This document shows, in pieces, positions 7,874 to 15,261 of a stretch of 25,201 bases of DNA. This stretch comes from Flavobacteriaceae bacterium (GTDB lineage Bacteria > Bacteroidota > Bacteroidia > Flavobacteriales > Flavobacteriaceae), in assembly GCA_020435885.1 (NCBI GenBank), contig JAGQYU010000143.1:1-25201 (forward strand), given 5' to 3'. The translations under genes and the position numbers were made by a program. The notes under the pieces were generated by a model. It saw only the letters and a list, made by a program, of their open reading frames with translations, was not told the origin of the DNA and did no database searches. Position 1 is the first letter of the stretch, and each line of letters opens with the position of its first letter.

Positions 7874-9508
7874 ATGAAGACTTTATCAATTATTCCGAAA
7901 AACGCCGATCTGAAAAAATATGGACTAAATGACGTAACCGCTCATTGGAACTTATCTCCGGAAGAATTACAAAGAATAACTGTTGAAAAAGGTATGGGTG
8001 AAGAAACCGAAAACGGTACTTTGGCCGTTAATACCGGTAAATTTACCGGACGCTCGCCTCAAGACCGTTTTATAGTAAAAGATAATTATACAACAGACAA
8101 AATATGGTGGGGAAAAATTAACAAACCTGTAGAGCCTGCCCAGTTTGATGTACTACAAAATGAAATTGTAAAATATCTTTCCGGAAAGGAAATTTATGTA
8201 AGAGATGCATATGTTTGTGCTGATCCTAAATACAAAATGAACATCAGAACCATTACTGAGTATCCATGGTCTAATATGTTTGTTTATAATATGTTCTTAC
8301 GCCTTAATGAAGAAGAATTGGAAAACTTTAAAGAAGATTGGTTAGTATTGTGTGCTCCCGGTTATGTATGCCCAGATCCAAGCGCTCATGGTATCCGCCA
8401 AGGAAATTTTTCAATATTAAACTTTACCAAAAAAGTGGCTTTGGTAGGAGGCTCTGCCTATACGGGAGAAATTAAAAAAGGTATTTTCTCTGCGTTGAAT
8501 ATGATACTTCCAACTGATAAGAATGTATTGCCAATGCACTGTTCTGCCAATGTTGGTGAAGATGGTGATACTGCCATTTTCTTTGGTCTTTCAGGCACAG
8601 GAAAAACTACACTTTCTGCCGATCCGAATAGAAAATTGATTGGTGATGATGAACATGGTTGGACTGCTGAAAATATCATCTTTAACTTTGAAGGTGGTTG
8701 CTATGCTAAAGTAATTGACCTTACCGAGGAAAAAGAACCGGACATTTTTAGAGCCATTAAACCTGGTGCTATCCTTGAAAATATAGTATTTAAAAAAGGT
8801 ACTAAAGAGGTTGATTACATGGATAGTACCATTACACAAAATACACGTGTAAGCTACCCTATTTATCATATTGATAATATTCAACAACCTTCTTATGCTG
8901 ATAATCCAAAGAATATCTTCTTTTTAACTTGTGATGCTTTTGGTGTATTGCCTCCAGTTTCTAAACTAACTCCGGGGCAAGCTGCTTACCACTTTATTTC
9001 AGGTTATACCGCTAAAGTTGCAGGAACTGAGGCAGGAATCACTGAACCTGTACCATCATTCTCTGCATGTTTCGGGGCACCATTTATGCCATTGCACCCA
9101 ACGGTTTATGCAGAGATGTTAAGCAAAAAAATGCAAGATGCAGGTGTTAATGTATGGTTGATTAATACAGGATGGAGCGGGGGCCCTTACGGTGTGGGTT
9201 CAAGAATTAAACTGAAATATACCAGAGCCATGATTACTGCTATTTTGAATGGTGAGCTAGACAATGTTGAATTCCAACAACACCCTATCTTCGGTTTATT
9301 TATGCCAACATCTTGCCCTAACGTTCCTGAAGAAATGTTAGACCCGATGAACACTTGGTTGCAAAAAGGTGCCTATGTTAGCAAATCTATTCAATTGGCA
9401 CACTCATTTCATTTAAACTTTGAGAAATTTGCAAATCAAGCGTCACAGCAAATTATTGAAGGTGGCCCACTAATTGATGAACATCACCACTTACAAGAAC
9501 ACGTTTAA
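7874..9508 (+). CDS. pckA: Phosphoenolpyruvate carboxykinase (ATP)
   Basis: Converts oxaloacetate plus ATP to phosphoenolpyruvate, CO2 and ADP, the entry step of gluconeogenesis; it is cytosolic. The 544-residue length is normal for the ATP-dependent family. Visible signatures are 'NTGKFTGRSPQDRFIV' near residue 55, the substrate-site region around 'MHCSANVGEDGDTAIFFGL', and the P-loop 'GLSGTGKTT' at 238-246. After it come 'IGDDEHGW' (metal-binding Asp258-Asp259) and 'INTGWSGGPYG' in the C-terminal half. No key residue is missing. It stands alone between its own candidate promoter and a strong terminator, so it is probably monocistronic. Regulation by carbon supply is expected for this enzyme, but I see no operator. 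Confidence 0.98.
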   Translation: MKTLSIIPKNADLKKYGLNDVTAHWNLSPEELQRITVEKGMGEETENGTLAVNTGKFTGRSPQDRFIVKDNYTTDKIWWGKINKPVEPAQFDVLQNEIVKYLSGKEIYVRDAYVCADPKYKMNIRTITEYPWSNMFVYNMFLRLNEEELENFKEDWLVLCAPGYVCPDPSAHGIRQGNFSILNFTKKVALVGGSAYTGEIKKGIFSALNMILPTDKNVLPMHCSANVGEDGDTAIFFGLSGTGKTTLSADPNRKLIGDDEHGWTAENIIFNFEGGCYAKVIDLTEEKEPDIFRAIKPGAILENIVFKKGTKEVDYMDSTITQNTRVSYPIYHIDNIQQPSYADNPKNIFFLTCDAFGVLPPVSKLTPGQAAYHFISGYTAKVAGTEAGITEPVPSFSACFGAPFMPLHPTVYAEMLSKKMQDAGVNVWLINTGWSGGPYGVGSRIKLKYTRAMITAILNGELDNVEFQQHPIFGLFMPTSCPNVPEEMLDPMNTWLQKGAYVSKSIQLAHSFHLNFEKFANQASQQIIEGGPLIDEHHHLQEHV

Positions 9509-9533
9509 ATTTTAAAGTAATTTCATAATAATG

Positions 9534-9567
9534 AAAAAAGCTCTGAACAAAATTCAGGGCTTTTTTT
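9534..9567 (+). terminator. Rho-independent terminator of pckA
   Basis: The stem AGCTCTGAA / TTCAGGGCT (one G-T wobble) with loop CAAAA is flanked by an A run on the left and a T run on the right. It lies about 25 bases after the pckA stop. Its symmetry allows action in both directions. Confidence 0.9.
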
Positions 9568-9617
9568 AAACAGTAAAAATATTTTTTACCACAAATACAA
9601 TCAATCAAAATTTGAAT

Positions 9618-9625
9618 TACATTCG
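9618..9625 (+). promoter_or_regulatory. Candidate -7 box for the YkgJ-like gene
   Basis: TACATTCG is one base from TAnnTTTG and ends 14 bases before the ATG at 9640. The gap after the pckA terminator requires a new promoter here. Confidence 0.4.
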
Positions 9626-9639
9626 GACAAAAATTCTAT

Positions 9640-10248
9640 ATGTCCATTGCACGTAAGGTAAATTCTGTTCAAAGATTATTCTTTCGCCTTGAAAAAGAAA
9701 TACATACATTTCAAAATACTACAGGTTTAAATTGCATCGCTGGCTGCGGAAAATGTTGTGCCAAACCTGATATTGAGGCTTCTCCATTAGAGTTTTTACC
9801 ATGGGCATTTTCGATATTTAAAGAAGGAAGAGCCTTAGAAGTGCTGAAAGCTTTAACTGAAGAAAAATCATCTATGTGCCATTTGTATAGGCCTCTGTCC
9901 TTGACAGAACAAGCATCAGGCAGTTGTGGAGATTATCAACATCGTGGACTAATATGCAGGCTCTTTGGTTATGGTGCTAACAGAGATAAACTAGGACAAA
10001 TGCGTTTAATAACCTGTACGCTTATTAAAAATACTTTTTCTGATCGTTATGAAGCTACAAAAACAGCTATTGAAAAGGGCTTATATGTACCTGTCTTTAC
10101 TGATTACTATCAAAAATTAGCCCAAATAGATTTAAAGTTAGGCAGCAAAATTCTACCTGTAAACAAAGCTATGAAAGTAGCTTTAGAAGAGGTGCTTTAC
10201 TACTACGCCTACCGACCATTCCCTAAAGGTTACAAAAAAGTGGCTTAG
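9640..10248 (+). CDS. YkgJ/UPF0153-type cysteine-cluster protein
   Basis: A 202-residue protein of the YkgJ family (zinc- or iron-chelating CxxCxxCC domain). The signature cluster is Cys32, Cys36, Cys39 and Cys40 in 'NCIAGCGKCC'. Further conserved cysteines are Cys80, Cys96, Cys106 ('GLICRLFGYG') and Cys126 ('LITCTLI'), in the order expected for the family. The fold is thought to bind a metal or Fe-S cluster; the biochemical role is not established for the family and nothing here adds to it. There is no signal peptide or membrane segment, so it is probably cytosolic. It lies alone between the pckA terminator and the convergent tRNA gene. Confidence 0.85.
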   Translation: MSIARKVNSVQRLFFRLEKEIHTFQNTTGLNCIAGCGKCCAKPDIEASPLEFLPWAFSIFKEGRALEVLKALTEEKSSMCHLYRPLSLTEQASGSCGDYQHRGLICRLFGYGANRDKLGQMRLITCTLIKNTFSDRYEATKTAIEKGLYVPVFTDYYQKLAQIDLKLGSKILPVNKAMKVALEEVLYYYAYRPFPKGYKKVA

Positions 10249-10270
10249 TTATATATATCCTGAAGATGAC

Positions 10271-10299
10271 AAATTAAAAAGCCCCGAAAAACAGGGCTT
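10271..10299 (-). terminator. Terminator downstream of tRNA-Ala (minus strand)
   Basis: On the minus strand the arms AGCCCTG and CGGGGCT (one G-T wobble) close a five-T loop and are followed by TTTTTAATTT. It starts 10 bases past the tRNA 3' end. On the plus strand the run after the stem is interrupted (TTCTAACTTT), so it is a weaker stop for the YkgJ-like gene. Confidence 0.8.
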
Positions 10300-10308
10300 C
10301 TAACTTTG

Positions 10309-10382
10309 TGGAGAAGATGGGGCTCGAACCCACGACCTCTTGGCTGCCAGCCAAGCGCTCTAGCCAACTGAGCTACATCCCC
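10309..10382 (-). tRNA. tRNA-Ala (anticodon GGC)
   Basis: The 74-nt minus-strand sequence folds as a cloverleaf: acceptor GGGGATG/CTTCTCC, D arm GCTC...GAGC, anticodon arm CTTGG-CTGGCAG-CCAAG, T arm GTGGG-TTCGAGC-CCCAT, discriminator A. The anticodon is GGC (alanine), and the acceptor has the G3:U70 pair that marks tRNA-Ala. CCA is not encoded. Acceptor position 6:67 is a U-U mismatch, while all other acceptor pairs form. The 5' end lies only 6 bases after the stop codon of the usp gene on the same strand, so it may be cut from an ahcY-usp-tRNA transcript. Confidence 0.95.
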
Positions 10383-10388
10383 GATATG

Positions 10389-11177
10389 TTAAGATTTTAA
10401 AACAAGTAGTGGTATCCTACTTTCAAAATCTTTTTTATAAATAACATCTTTTTCAAAAAGTCTACTAAAAAAGCCTCTTGTCCTTCTTATAACACACAAC
10501 ATATCAGGTTCAAACTCATGCAAATGTTCTAAAACACCTTGAAAAATAGTTGCATTTTCAGTTGTTTTGTAGTTCAAAACCATACTTTTCAATTCCTCAT
10601 TCAAATTGCTATCTTCAGGTCTTATATCTGCGGTTATAACCCTAATTAGGTCTAACTCAGATTTATATCTGTTCATCACATCTTTCAGAGGTTCTAGAAC
10701 AGTATCTGAAGATAAAACCCCAGACTTGATAGCCATTACAATTTTAGTGATTTTTTTGTATTTATAACCTTTCGGAACAATTAAAACCGGAATATTTGTG
10801 TGTTTTATCAATCCTCCTGAAACGGGGCCTAAAAAAACTGTTTCATCAGTTGCAATATTCCTAGCAGATGATATGATTAAATCTACTTCTAATTGCCTGG
10901 CTACACGCTCAATACTATCAATTATATTCCCTTTAATGGGTTTGGCAATTATTTTTACTCCTTTAACATCAACATGATTCAGTACCTCATCCAATTCTTT
11001 ATTTGTATCCTCTTCAAGGATCAGATCCATTTTCTTTAATGATCCAGCCACTTTAGTAATACCAAAAACCTTGATCACATAAATCTCAGCATCTGTCCCT
11101 TCAACAAAGTCTATAGCATACTGCAATGTATTTACAGCCGATTTAAAAGACCCAATGGGAACTAAAATGTTTTTCAT
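10389..11177 (-). CDS. Universal stress protein, tandem UspA domains
   Basis: A 262-residue protein made of two Usp domains (about 1-137 and 142-262). The first starts 'MKNILVPIGSFKSAVNTLQYAIDF' (typical Usp beta1-alpha1) and ends 'LIKHTNIPVLIVPKGY'. The second starts 'KITKIVMAIKSG' and ends 'FESRIPLLVLKS'. The ATP-binding G-x2-G-x9-G-S/T pattern is only partly kept in domain 1 (LGPVSGGLIKHTNIPVLIVP) and is absent from domain 2, so nucleotide binding is uncertain. Tandem Usp proteins are common in Flavobacteria. The gene begins 12 bases after the ahcY stop, so the two are almost certainly co-transcribed. Its own stop lies 6 bases from the tRNA-Ala. The function is general stress response by family only. 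Confidence 0.88.
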   Translation of the reverse strand: MKNILVPIGSFKSAVNTLQYAIDFVEGTDAEIYVIKVFGITKVAGSLKKMDLILEEDTNKELDEVLNHVDVKGVKIIAKPIKGNIIDSIERVARQLEVDLIISSARNIATDETVFLGPVSGGLIKHTNIPVLIVPKGYKYKKITKIVMAIKSGVLSSDTVLEPLKDVMNRYKSELDLIRVITADIRPEDSNLNEELKSMVLNYKTTENATIFQGVLEHLHEFEPDMLCVIRRTRGFFSRLFEKDVIYKKDFESRIPLLVLKS

Positions 11178-11189
11178 ATAAAAGTTTGA

Positions 11190-12506
11190 TTAGTATCTGT
11201 AATAATCTGGTTTGTATGGACCTTCTACGTCAACACCAATATATTTAGCCTGTTCTTTGCTAAGTTCTTCTAACTCAACACCTATTTTATCCAAATGTAA
11301 ACGGGCTACTTTTTCATCAAGATGTTTTGGCAACATATACACTTTGTTTTCATACTTATGTGAATGATTCCAAAGCTCAATTTGAGCCAATGTCTGGTTT
11401 GTGAAAGAATTACTCATTACAAAACTTGGGTGACCTGTAGCGCAACCTAAATTAACCAATCTTCCTTCAGCTAATAAAATGATATCATTACCCTTAACGG
11501 TATATTTATCAACCTGAGGCTTAATTGTTACTTTAGTATTTCCGTAATTTTTATTGAGCCATGCTACATCAATTTCATTATCAAAATGACCTATATTGCA
11601 AACTATGGTTTTATCTTTCATCTTTTCAAAATGGCTGCCAACAACTATATCCTTATTTCCGGTAGTAGTAATAACTATATCGGCATTACCAACAATAGTA
11701 TCTAATTTTTTAACTTCATAACCGTCCATAGCTGCCTGCAATGCACAAATTGGGTCTATTTCTGTAACAGTAACAATAGAACCTGCGCCTCTAAAAGAAG
11801 CAGCAGTACCTTTACCAACATCACCATAACCACAAACCACTACTCTTTTGCCCGCTAACATCACATCGGTTGCTCTACGGATAGCATCTACTGCACTTTC
11901 CCTACAACCGTATTTATTGTCAAATTTAGATTTCGTAACCGAATCATTTACGTTAATAGCTGGTAATGGAAGCGTTTTTTCTTTCATTCTGTCATATAGA
12001 CGATGAACGCCCGTAGTGGTTTCTTCTGAAAGACCTTTGACTCCAGATACTAATTCCGGATACTTATCCAATACCATATTAGTAAGGTCTCCTCCATCAT
12101 CTAAGATCATATTCAACGGTTTTTTATCTTCGCCAAAGAATAGTGTTTGTTCTATACACCAGTCAAACTCTTCAGCATTCATGCCTTTCCATGCATAAAC
12201 AGATACTCCTGAAGCTGCAATAGCCGCCGCCGCATGATCTTGTGTAGAAAATATATTACAAGAACTCCATGTAACTTCCGCACCTAACTCTTTTAATGTT
12301 TCAATAAGCACCGCTGTTTGAATGGTCATATGTAAACACCCAGCAATACGTGCACCTTTTAAGGGTTGTTGCCCTTTATATTCTTCACGTAGGCTCATTA
12401 ATCCGGGCATTTCAGCCTCAGCCAGTTCTATTTCTTTTCTTCCCCAATCGGCTAAAGAAATATCTTTAACCTTATATGCTACGTATGGAACTGTTTTTGT
12501 ACTCAT
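11190..12506 (-). CDS. ahcY: Adenosylhomocysteinase (SAH hydrolase)
   Basis: Reversibly hydrolyses S-adenosylhomocysteine to adenosine and homocysteine, removing the inhibitory product of SAM-dependent methylation; cytosolic and NAD-dependent. The 438-residue length is right. Visible signatures are 'IAGCLHMTIQTAVLIETL' (about 54-71), 'CNIFSTQDHAAAAIA', 'NVNDSVTKSKFDN' (about 185-197), the NAD-binding 'VVVCGYGDVGKG' (222-233) and the C-terminal 'YKPDYYRY'. The start is set at ATG 12506, which gives the conserved 'MSTKTVPYVAYKVKDI'; the frame is open to a TTG at 12524, but this adds only six unlikely residues. It is divergent from the phosphopantetheinyl transferase gene and leads a short operon with usp. 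A leader of about 40 bases is predicted; I see no SAM or SAH riboswitch in it. Confidence 0.98.
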   Translation of the reverse strand: MSTKTVPYVAYKVKDISLADWGRKEIELAEAEMPGLMSLREEYKGQQPLKGARIAGCLHMTIQTAVLIETLKELGAEVTWSSCNIFSTQDHAAAAIAASGVSVYAWKGMNAEEFDWCIEQTLFFGEDKKPLNMILDDGGDLTNMVLDKYPELVSGVKGLSEETTTGVHRLYDRMKEKTLPLPAINVNDSVTKSKFDNKYGCRESAVDAIRRATDVMLAGKRVVVCGYGDVGKGTAASFRGAGSIVTVTEIDPICALQAAMDGYEVKKLDTIVGNADIVITTTGNKDIVVGSHFEKMKDKTIVCNIGHFDNEIDVAWLNKNYGNTKVTIKPQVDKYTVKGNDIILLAEGRLVNLGCATGHPSFVMSNSFTNQTLAQIELWNHSHKYENKVYMLPKHLDEKVARLHLDKIGVELEELSKEQAKYIGVDVEGPYKPDYYRY

Positions 12507-12554
12507 ATTTATTAAATTTGCCAATTAGTATTTAGGACTGTGCCTATAAGTTTG

Positions 12555-12562
12555 CAAATTTA
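12555..12562 (-). promoter_or_regulatory. Candidate -7 box for ahcY-usp
   Basis: On the minus strand the box reads TAAATTTG, an exact TAnnTTTG match, 48 bases before the ahcY ATG. It lies 5 bp from the divergent -7 box of the phosphopantetheinyl transferase gene, so the two promoters overlap. Confidence 0.5.
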
Positions 12563-12567
12563 CAAAA

Positions 12568-12575
12568 TACCTTTG
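12568..12575 (+). promoter_or_regulatory. Candidate -7 box for the phosphopantetheinyl transferase cluster
   Basis: TACCTTTG matches TAnnTTTG and ends 10 bases before the ATG at 12586, so any leader would be only a few bases long. A TTTG at 12551-12554 is closer than usual for a -33 element. Confidence 0.45.
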
Positions 12576-12585
12576 ATATAACTGA

Positions 12586-13212
12586 ATGCCTTTATATAAA
12601 ACTATACATCATCAAAAAAGCACAACTATTTACGTTTGGCACATAACCGAGTCTTTTGAAGAGCTTAATACCATTCCTTTGACTGTTAGAAGTTTAGAAA
12701 GGGTTGTGACTATGAAATCAGAGCTTCATCAAAAAGGATTTTTAAGCATCCGCCATTTGCTAAAACTGGCAGGTTATACTGATGATGATCTCTATTACAA
12801 CGGCAACGGAAAGCCACATTTAACAGATGGTAAACATATTTCTATTACACATTCTTTTACTTTTTCAGCTATTATTATTAGTGATGATGAAGTTGGTATT
12901 GATATTGAAATGAATAGAGAAAAGATAAAGATGATTGCTCATAAATTTGTCGAAACTGAAAATATCTTTTTACAGAACGAAAACCTTGTTGAGCAATTAA
13001 CCATTATATGGGGAGCTAAAGAATCGTTATATAAAATCTACCCACATGGTGGTTTGAGTTTTAAAAAACATATTTTTGTGCAACCTTTTCAACTGGAAGA
13101 TGGTACTACAACTGGAGCTATCAAAACATATGATTGGGATAAAAAATATACCATCAATTTTGAGCAATTCGATGACTTTACTTTAGTATATGCCATGCCA
13201 TTTACAGATTAA
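12586..13212 (+). CDS. 4'-phosphopantetheinyl transferase (Sfp/AcpT-like)
   Basis: Transfers the phosphopantetheine arm of CoA to a serine of acyl or peptidyl carrier proteins; cytosolic and Mg-dependent. The 208-residue length fits the Sfp-type or AcpT-like class. The two family motifs are present: 'VGIDIE' (Asp106, Glu108, Mg-binding) and 'WGAKESLYK' (142-150, with Lys145 and Glu146). The 'NGKPHL....ISITHS' CoA-binding stretch precedes them at about 74-90. The carrier protein it serves cannot be deduced because no fatty-acid, polyketide or peptide synthetase gene is in the window. It is the first gene of a plus-strand cluster; the next ATG starts one base after its stop. Confidence 0.9.
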   Translation: MPLYKTIHHQKSTTIYVWHITESFEELNTIPLTVRSLERVVTMKSELHQKGFLSIRHLLKLAGYTDDDLYYNGNGKPHLTDGKHISITHSFTFSAIIISDDEVGIDIEMNREKIKMIAHKFVETENIFLQNENLVEQLTIIWGAKESLYKIYPHGGLSFKKHIFVQPFQLEDGTTTGAIKTYDWDKKYTINFEQFDDFTLVYAMPFTD

Positions 13213-13213
13213 T

Positions 13214-13933
13214 ATGCAACAAGATATTCTACCATACATTACTGATTGTAAAACTGCTCATAAAAAATTATTGGCGGTATTATTAGACCCTGATAAAGTT
13301 ATTATTAATGATCTGCATAAAATTATCCGAAGCATTGAAAACAATGCAGATTTTATATTTGTAGGAGGCAGTACTGTTGCAGATGGAGATACTCAAAAAT
13401 TGGTTATTGAGTTAAAAAAAATATCAAATCTGCCTGTTATCCTATTCCCTGGAGATCATACACAAATTGCCGAAGACGCTGATGCTATATTATTTTTATC
13501 ATTGCTTTCGGGTAATAATCCTGAGTACCTTATAGGTCAGCAGTTAAAATCTGTTCCAAAACTCAGAATGTCTGAACTAGAAATTATCCCTACAGGATAT
13601 ATATTAATTGACGGAACTACCAAAACTTCTGTACAAACTGTAAGTAATACCAAACCCATACCTAATAATAACATTGAACTAGCTGTTAATACAGCCGTTG
13701 CAGGCAAGTTTTTAGGAAAAAAAATGATTTATCTAGAAGCTGGTAGTGGAGCACAAAATTCTGTGCCTTTAGAGATGATTAAAGAAGTGTCTGAGAATAT
13801 AGATATTCCTCTAATTGTTGGTGGGGGTATCCGAACAAAAGAACAGCTTGAAAATACCTATAAAAATGGTGCCGATATAGTAGTTATTGGTACTGCATTT
13901 GAAGAAAATACTCACTTTTTTGACATAATCTAG
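13214..13933 (+). CDS. Geranylgeranylglyceryl/heptaprenylglyceryl phosphate synthase (GGGPS/PcrB family)
   Basis: Joins a polyprenyl diphosphate to sn-glycerol-1-phosphate through an ether bond. It is best known from archaeal lipid synthesis, and Bacteroidetes carry bacterial members. The 239-residue TIM-barrel protein shows 'LLDPDK' near the N-terminus, 'FVGGSTVADG', 'LEAGSGA', 'IVGGGIRT' and 'GADIVVIGTAFEE', the phosphate- and Mg-binding loops of the family. The start is set at ATG 13214, which gives 'MQQDILPYITDCK'; a start at 13190 would overlap the upstream gene by 23 bases. Prenyl length and product are not readable by eye, and no sn-glycerol-1-phosphate dehydrogenase gene is in the window. 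It is tightly packed between the phosphopantetheinyl transferase and pnuC genes, indicating one transcript. Confidence 0.92.
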   Translation: MQQDILPYITDCKTAHKKLLAVLLDPDKVIINDLHKIIRSIENNADFIFVGGSTVADGDTQKLVIELKKISNLPVILFPGDHTQIAEDADAILFLSLLSGNNPEYLIGQQLKSVPKLRMSELEIIPTGYILIDGTTKTSVQTVSNTKPIPNNNIELAVNTAVAGKFLGKKMIYLEAGSGAQNSVPLEMIKEVSENIDIPLIVGGGIRTKEQLENTYKNGADIVVIGTAFEENTHFFDII

Positions 13934-13936
13934 TCT

Positions 13937-14647
13937 ATGGATACAGTTATTGATTTCTTCCTAGAACCTTATAAAAACGCTACGTTATTTGATATTTCAT
14001 TAGAAGCTACCGCTGCATTTTTTGGAATTTTAAGTGTTTGGTATGCTAAAAAAGAAAAAATACTTGTATATCCTACAGGAATAATATCTACTTTTCTTTA
14101 CATTTTTATTTGCTTTCGCTTCGTTTTGTATGGCGATATGATTGTAAACGCTTACTATACTCTTATGAGTATTTATGGTTGGTATATGTGGAGTAAAATT
14201 ATTGATGATGAAAAAAATCACATTCCTATATCTAGAACTAACTTAAAAGATAAAATAAAAACATTCGGAATCTTTTTATTTACTTCCATTTTTGTAATTA
14301 TTGTTTACAGGTATTATAATGTTATGCCAAATCATTTAAATTTTTCTGAAAGCATAAACTATGCTACAACAAATATGTTTTCCGGTAATATTGAAAATTT
14401 TAGAAAAATCACTCCGTTTCTCGATACGTTTACTACCGGAATCTTTTTTGCTGCTATGTGGTTAATGGCCAATAAAAAAATAGAAAACTGGACACTATGG
14501 ATAGCCGGTAACATTGTATCTATTCCACTTTATTTTGTAAAAGGACTTGGTTTTACGGGTATACAATACACAATTTTCTTAATTTTAGCCATTCAAGGAT
14601 ATGTTGCATGGAAAAAAAGCTTAGACAAAAACGAGCAAACGTTATAA
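13937..14647 (+). CDS. pnuC: PnuC-family vitamin transporter, probably nicotinamide riboside
   Basis: A 236-residue inner-membrane protein of the PnuC family (SWEET-like fold, facilitated uptake trapped by phosphorylation). Several hydrophobic segments are visible, including about 20-40, 45-65, 68-88, 105-128 and 160-235. The family region 'YPTGIISTFLYIFICF....YGDMIVNAYYTLMSIYGWYMW' carries the aromatic substrate-stacking residues. Its partner is the overlapping downstream gene for a NadR-like ribosylnicotinamide kinase, which favours nicotinamide riboside as substrate. The close homologue PnuT carries thiamin, and a TPP riboswitch occurs 5 kb away, so thiamin is the alternative; no riboswitch precedes this gene. 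It starts 3 bases after the GGGPS stop. Confidence 0.85.
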   Translation: MDTVIDFFLEPYKNATLFDISLEATAAFFGILSVWYAKKEKILVYPTGIISTFLYIFICFRFVLYGDMIVNAYYTLMSIYGWYMWSKIIDDEKNHIPISRTNLKDKIKTFGIFLFTSIFVIIVYRYYNVMPNHLNFSESINYATTNMFSGNIENFRKITPFLDTFTTGIFFAAMWLMANKKIENWTLWIAGNIVSIPLYFVKGLGFTGIQYTIFLILAIQGYVAWKKSLDKNEQTL

Positions 14648-15261
14648 AAATAGTGCTCTTTGGACCTGAATCTACGGGGAAAACAACCCTTTCCAACCAT
14701 TTGGCACGGCATTATAATACTGTTTGGGTACCCGAATATGCCCGTGAATATTTACAAAACAAATGGAACAATCATAGAAAAACCTGCGAAAATTCTGACT
14801 TGGTGCCTATTGCCATAGGGCAAATGAAACTGGAAAATGACCTTGCTAAAAAAGCTGACAAAGTATTAATTTGTGATACAGACCTGTTGGAAACCAAAGT
14901 GTATTCAGAAGAATATTATGGTGGTTTTGTTGATCCGCTACTTGAAAAAGCTGCCCTAGAAAATACTTATGATCTTTACTTTTTAACGTATATTGATACT
15001 CCTTGGGAAGCAGATGACCTTAGAGATAAACCTGATGAACGTCTTGAAATGTTCAATGCTTTTGAAAGTGCACTGAAAAAATATAACCGCCCTTATATGT
15101 TGTTAAAAGGAGATAAAAAAACACGTTTAAAAATTGCTGTGGAAGCCATTGATAATTTACTGAAAAACAGAACGGATTTAGATAGTTTTTCTGATTGTTT
15201 GGCCGATCTTGATCTGCATTTTTTACATCATAATACCGATCCAACAGACTACTCTATGTAA
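14608..15261 (+). CDS. NadR-like ribosylnicotinamide kinase (P-loop NTPase)
   Basis: A 217-residue stand-alone kinase resembling the C-terminal domain of NadR, which phosphorylates nicotinamide riboside to NMN. The Walker A motif is 'GPESTGKTT' (19-27), followed by 'VWVPEYAREYLQ', typical of NadR and its relatives, and the Walker B-like 'KVLICDTDLLETKVYSEEYYG'. No nucleotidyltransferase domain and no helix-turn-helix are present, so this is neither the repressor nor the adenylyltransferase form. The ATG at 14608 overlaps pnuC by 40 bases. No other ATG, GTG or TTG would keep the first beta-strand, so the overlap is probably real. Pairing with PnuC traps imported riboside inside the cell (established logic for PnuC systems). 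Confidence 0.85.
   Translation: MEKKLRQKRANVIKIVLFGPESTGKTTLSNHLARHYNTVWVPEYAREYLQNKWNNHRKTCENSDLVPIAIGQMKLENDLAKKADKVLICDTDLLETKVYSEEYYGGFVDPLLEKAALENTYDLYFLTYIDTPWEADDLRDKPDERLEMFNAFESALKKYNRPYMLLKGDKKTRLKIAVEAIDNLLKNRTDLDSFSDCLADLDLHFLHHNTDPTDYSM

Noticed and set aside
12507..12524. TTG extension of ahcY
   Set aside because: The ATG at 12506 gives the conserved N-terminus; the extra six residues have no support.
13190..13213. Earlier ATG for the GGGP synthase
   Set aside because: It would overlap the phosphopantetheinyl transferase gene by 23 bases, whereas ATG 13214 directly follows its stop and starts the recognisable protein.
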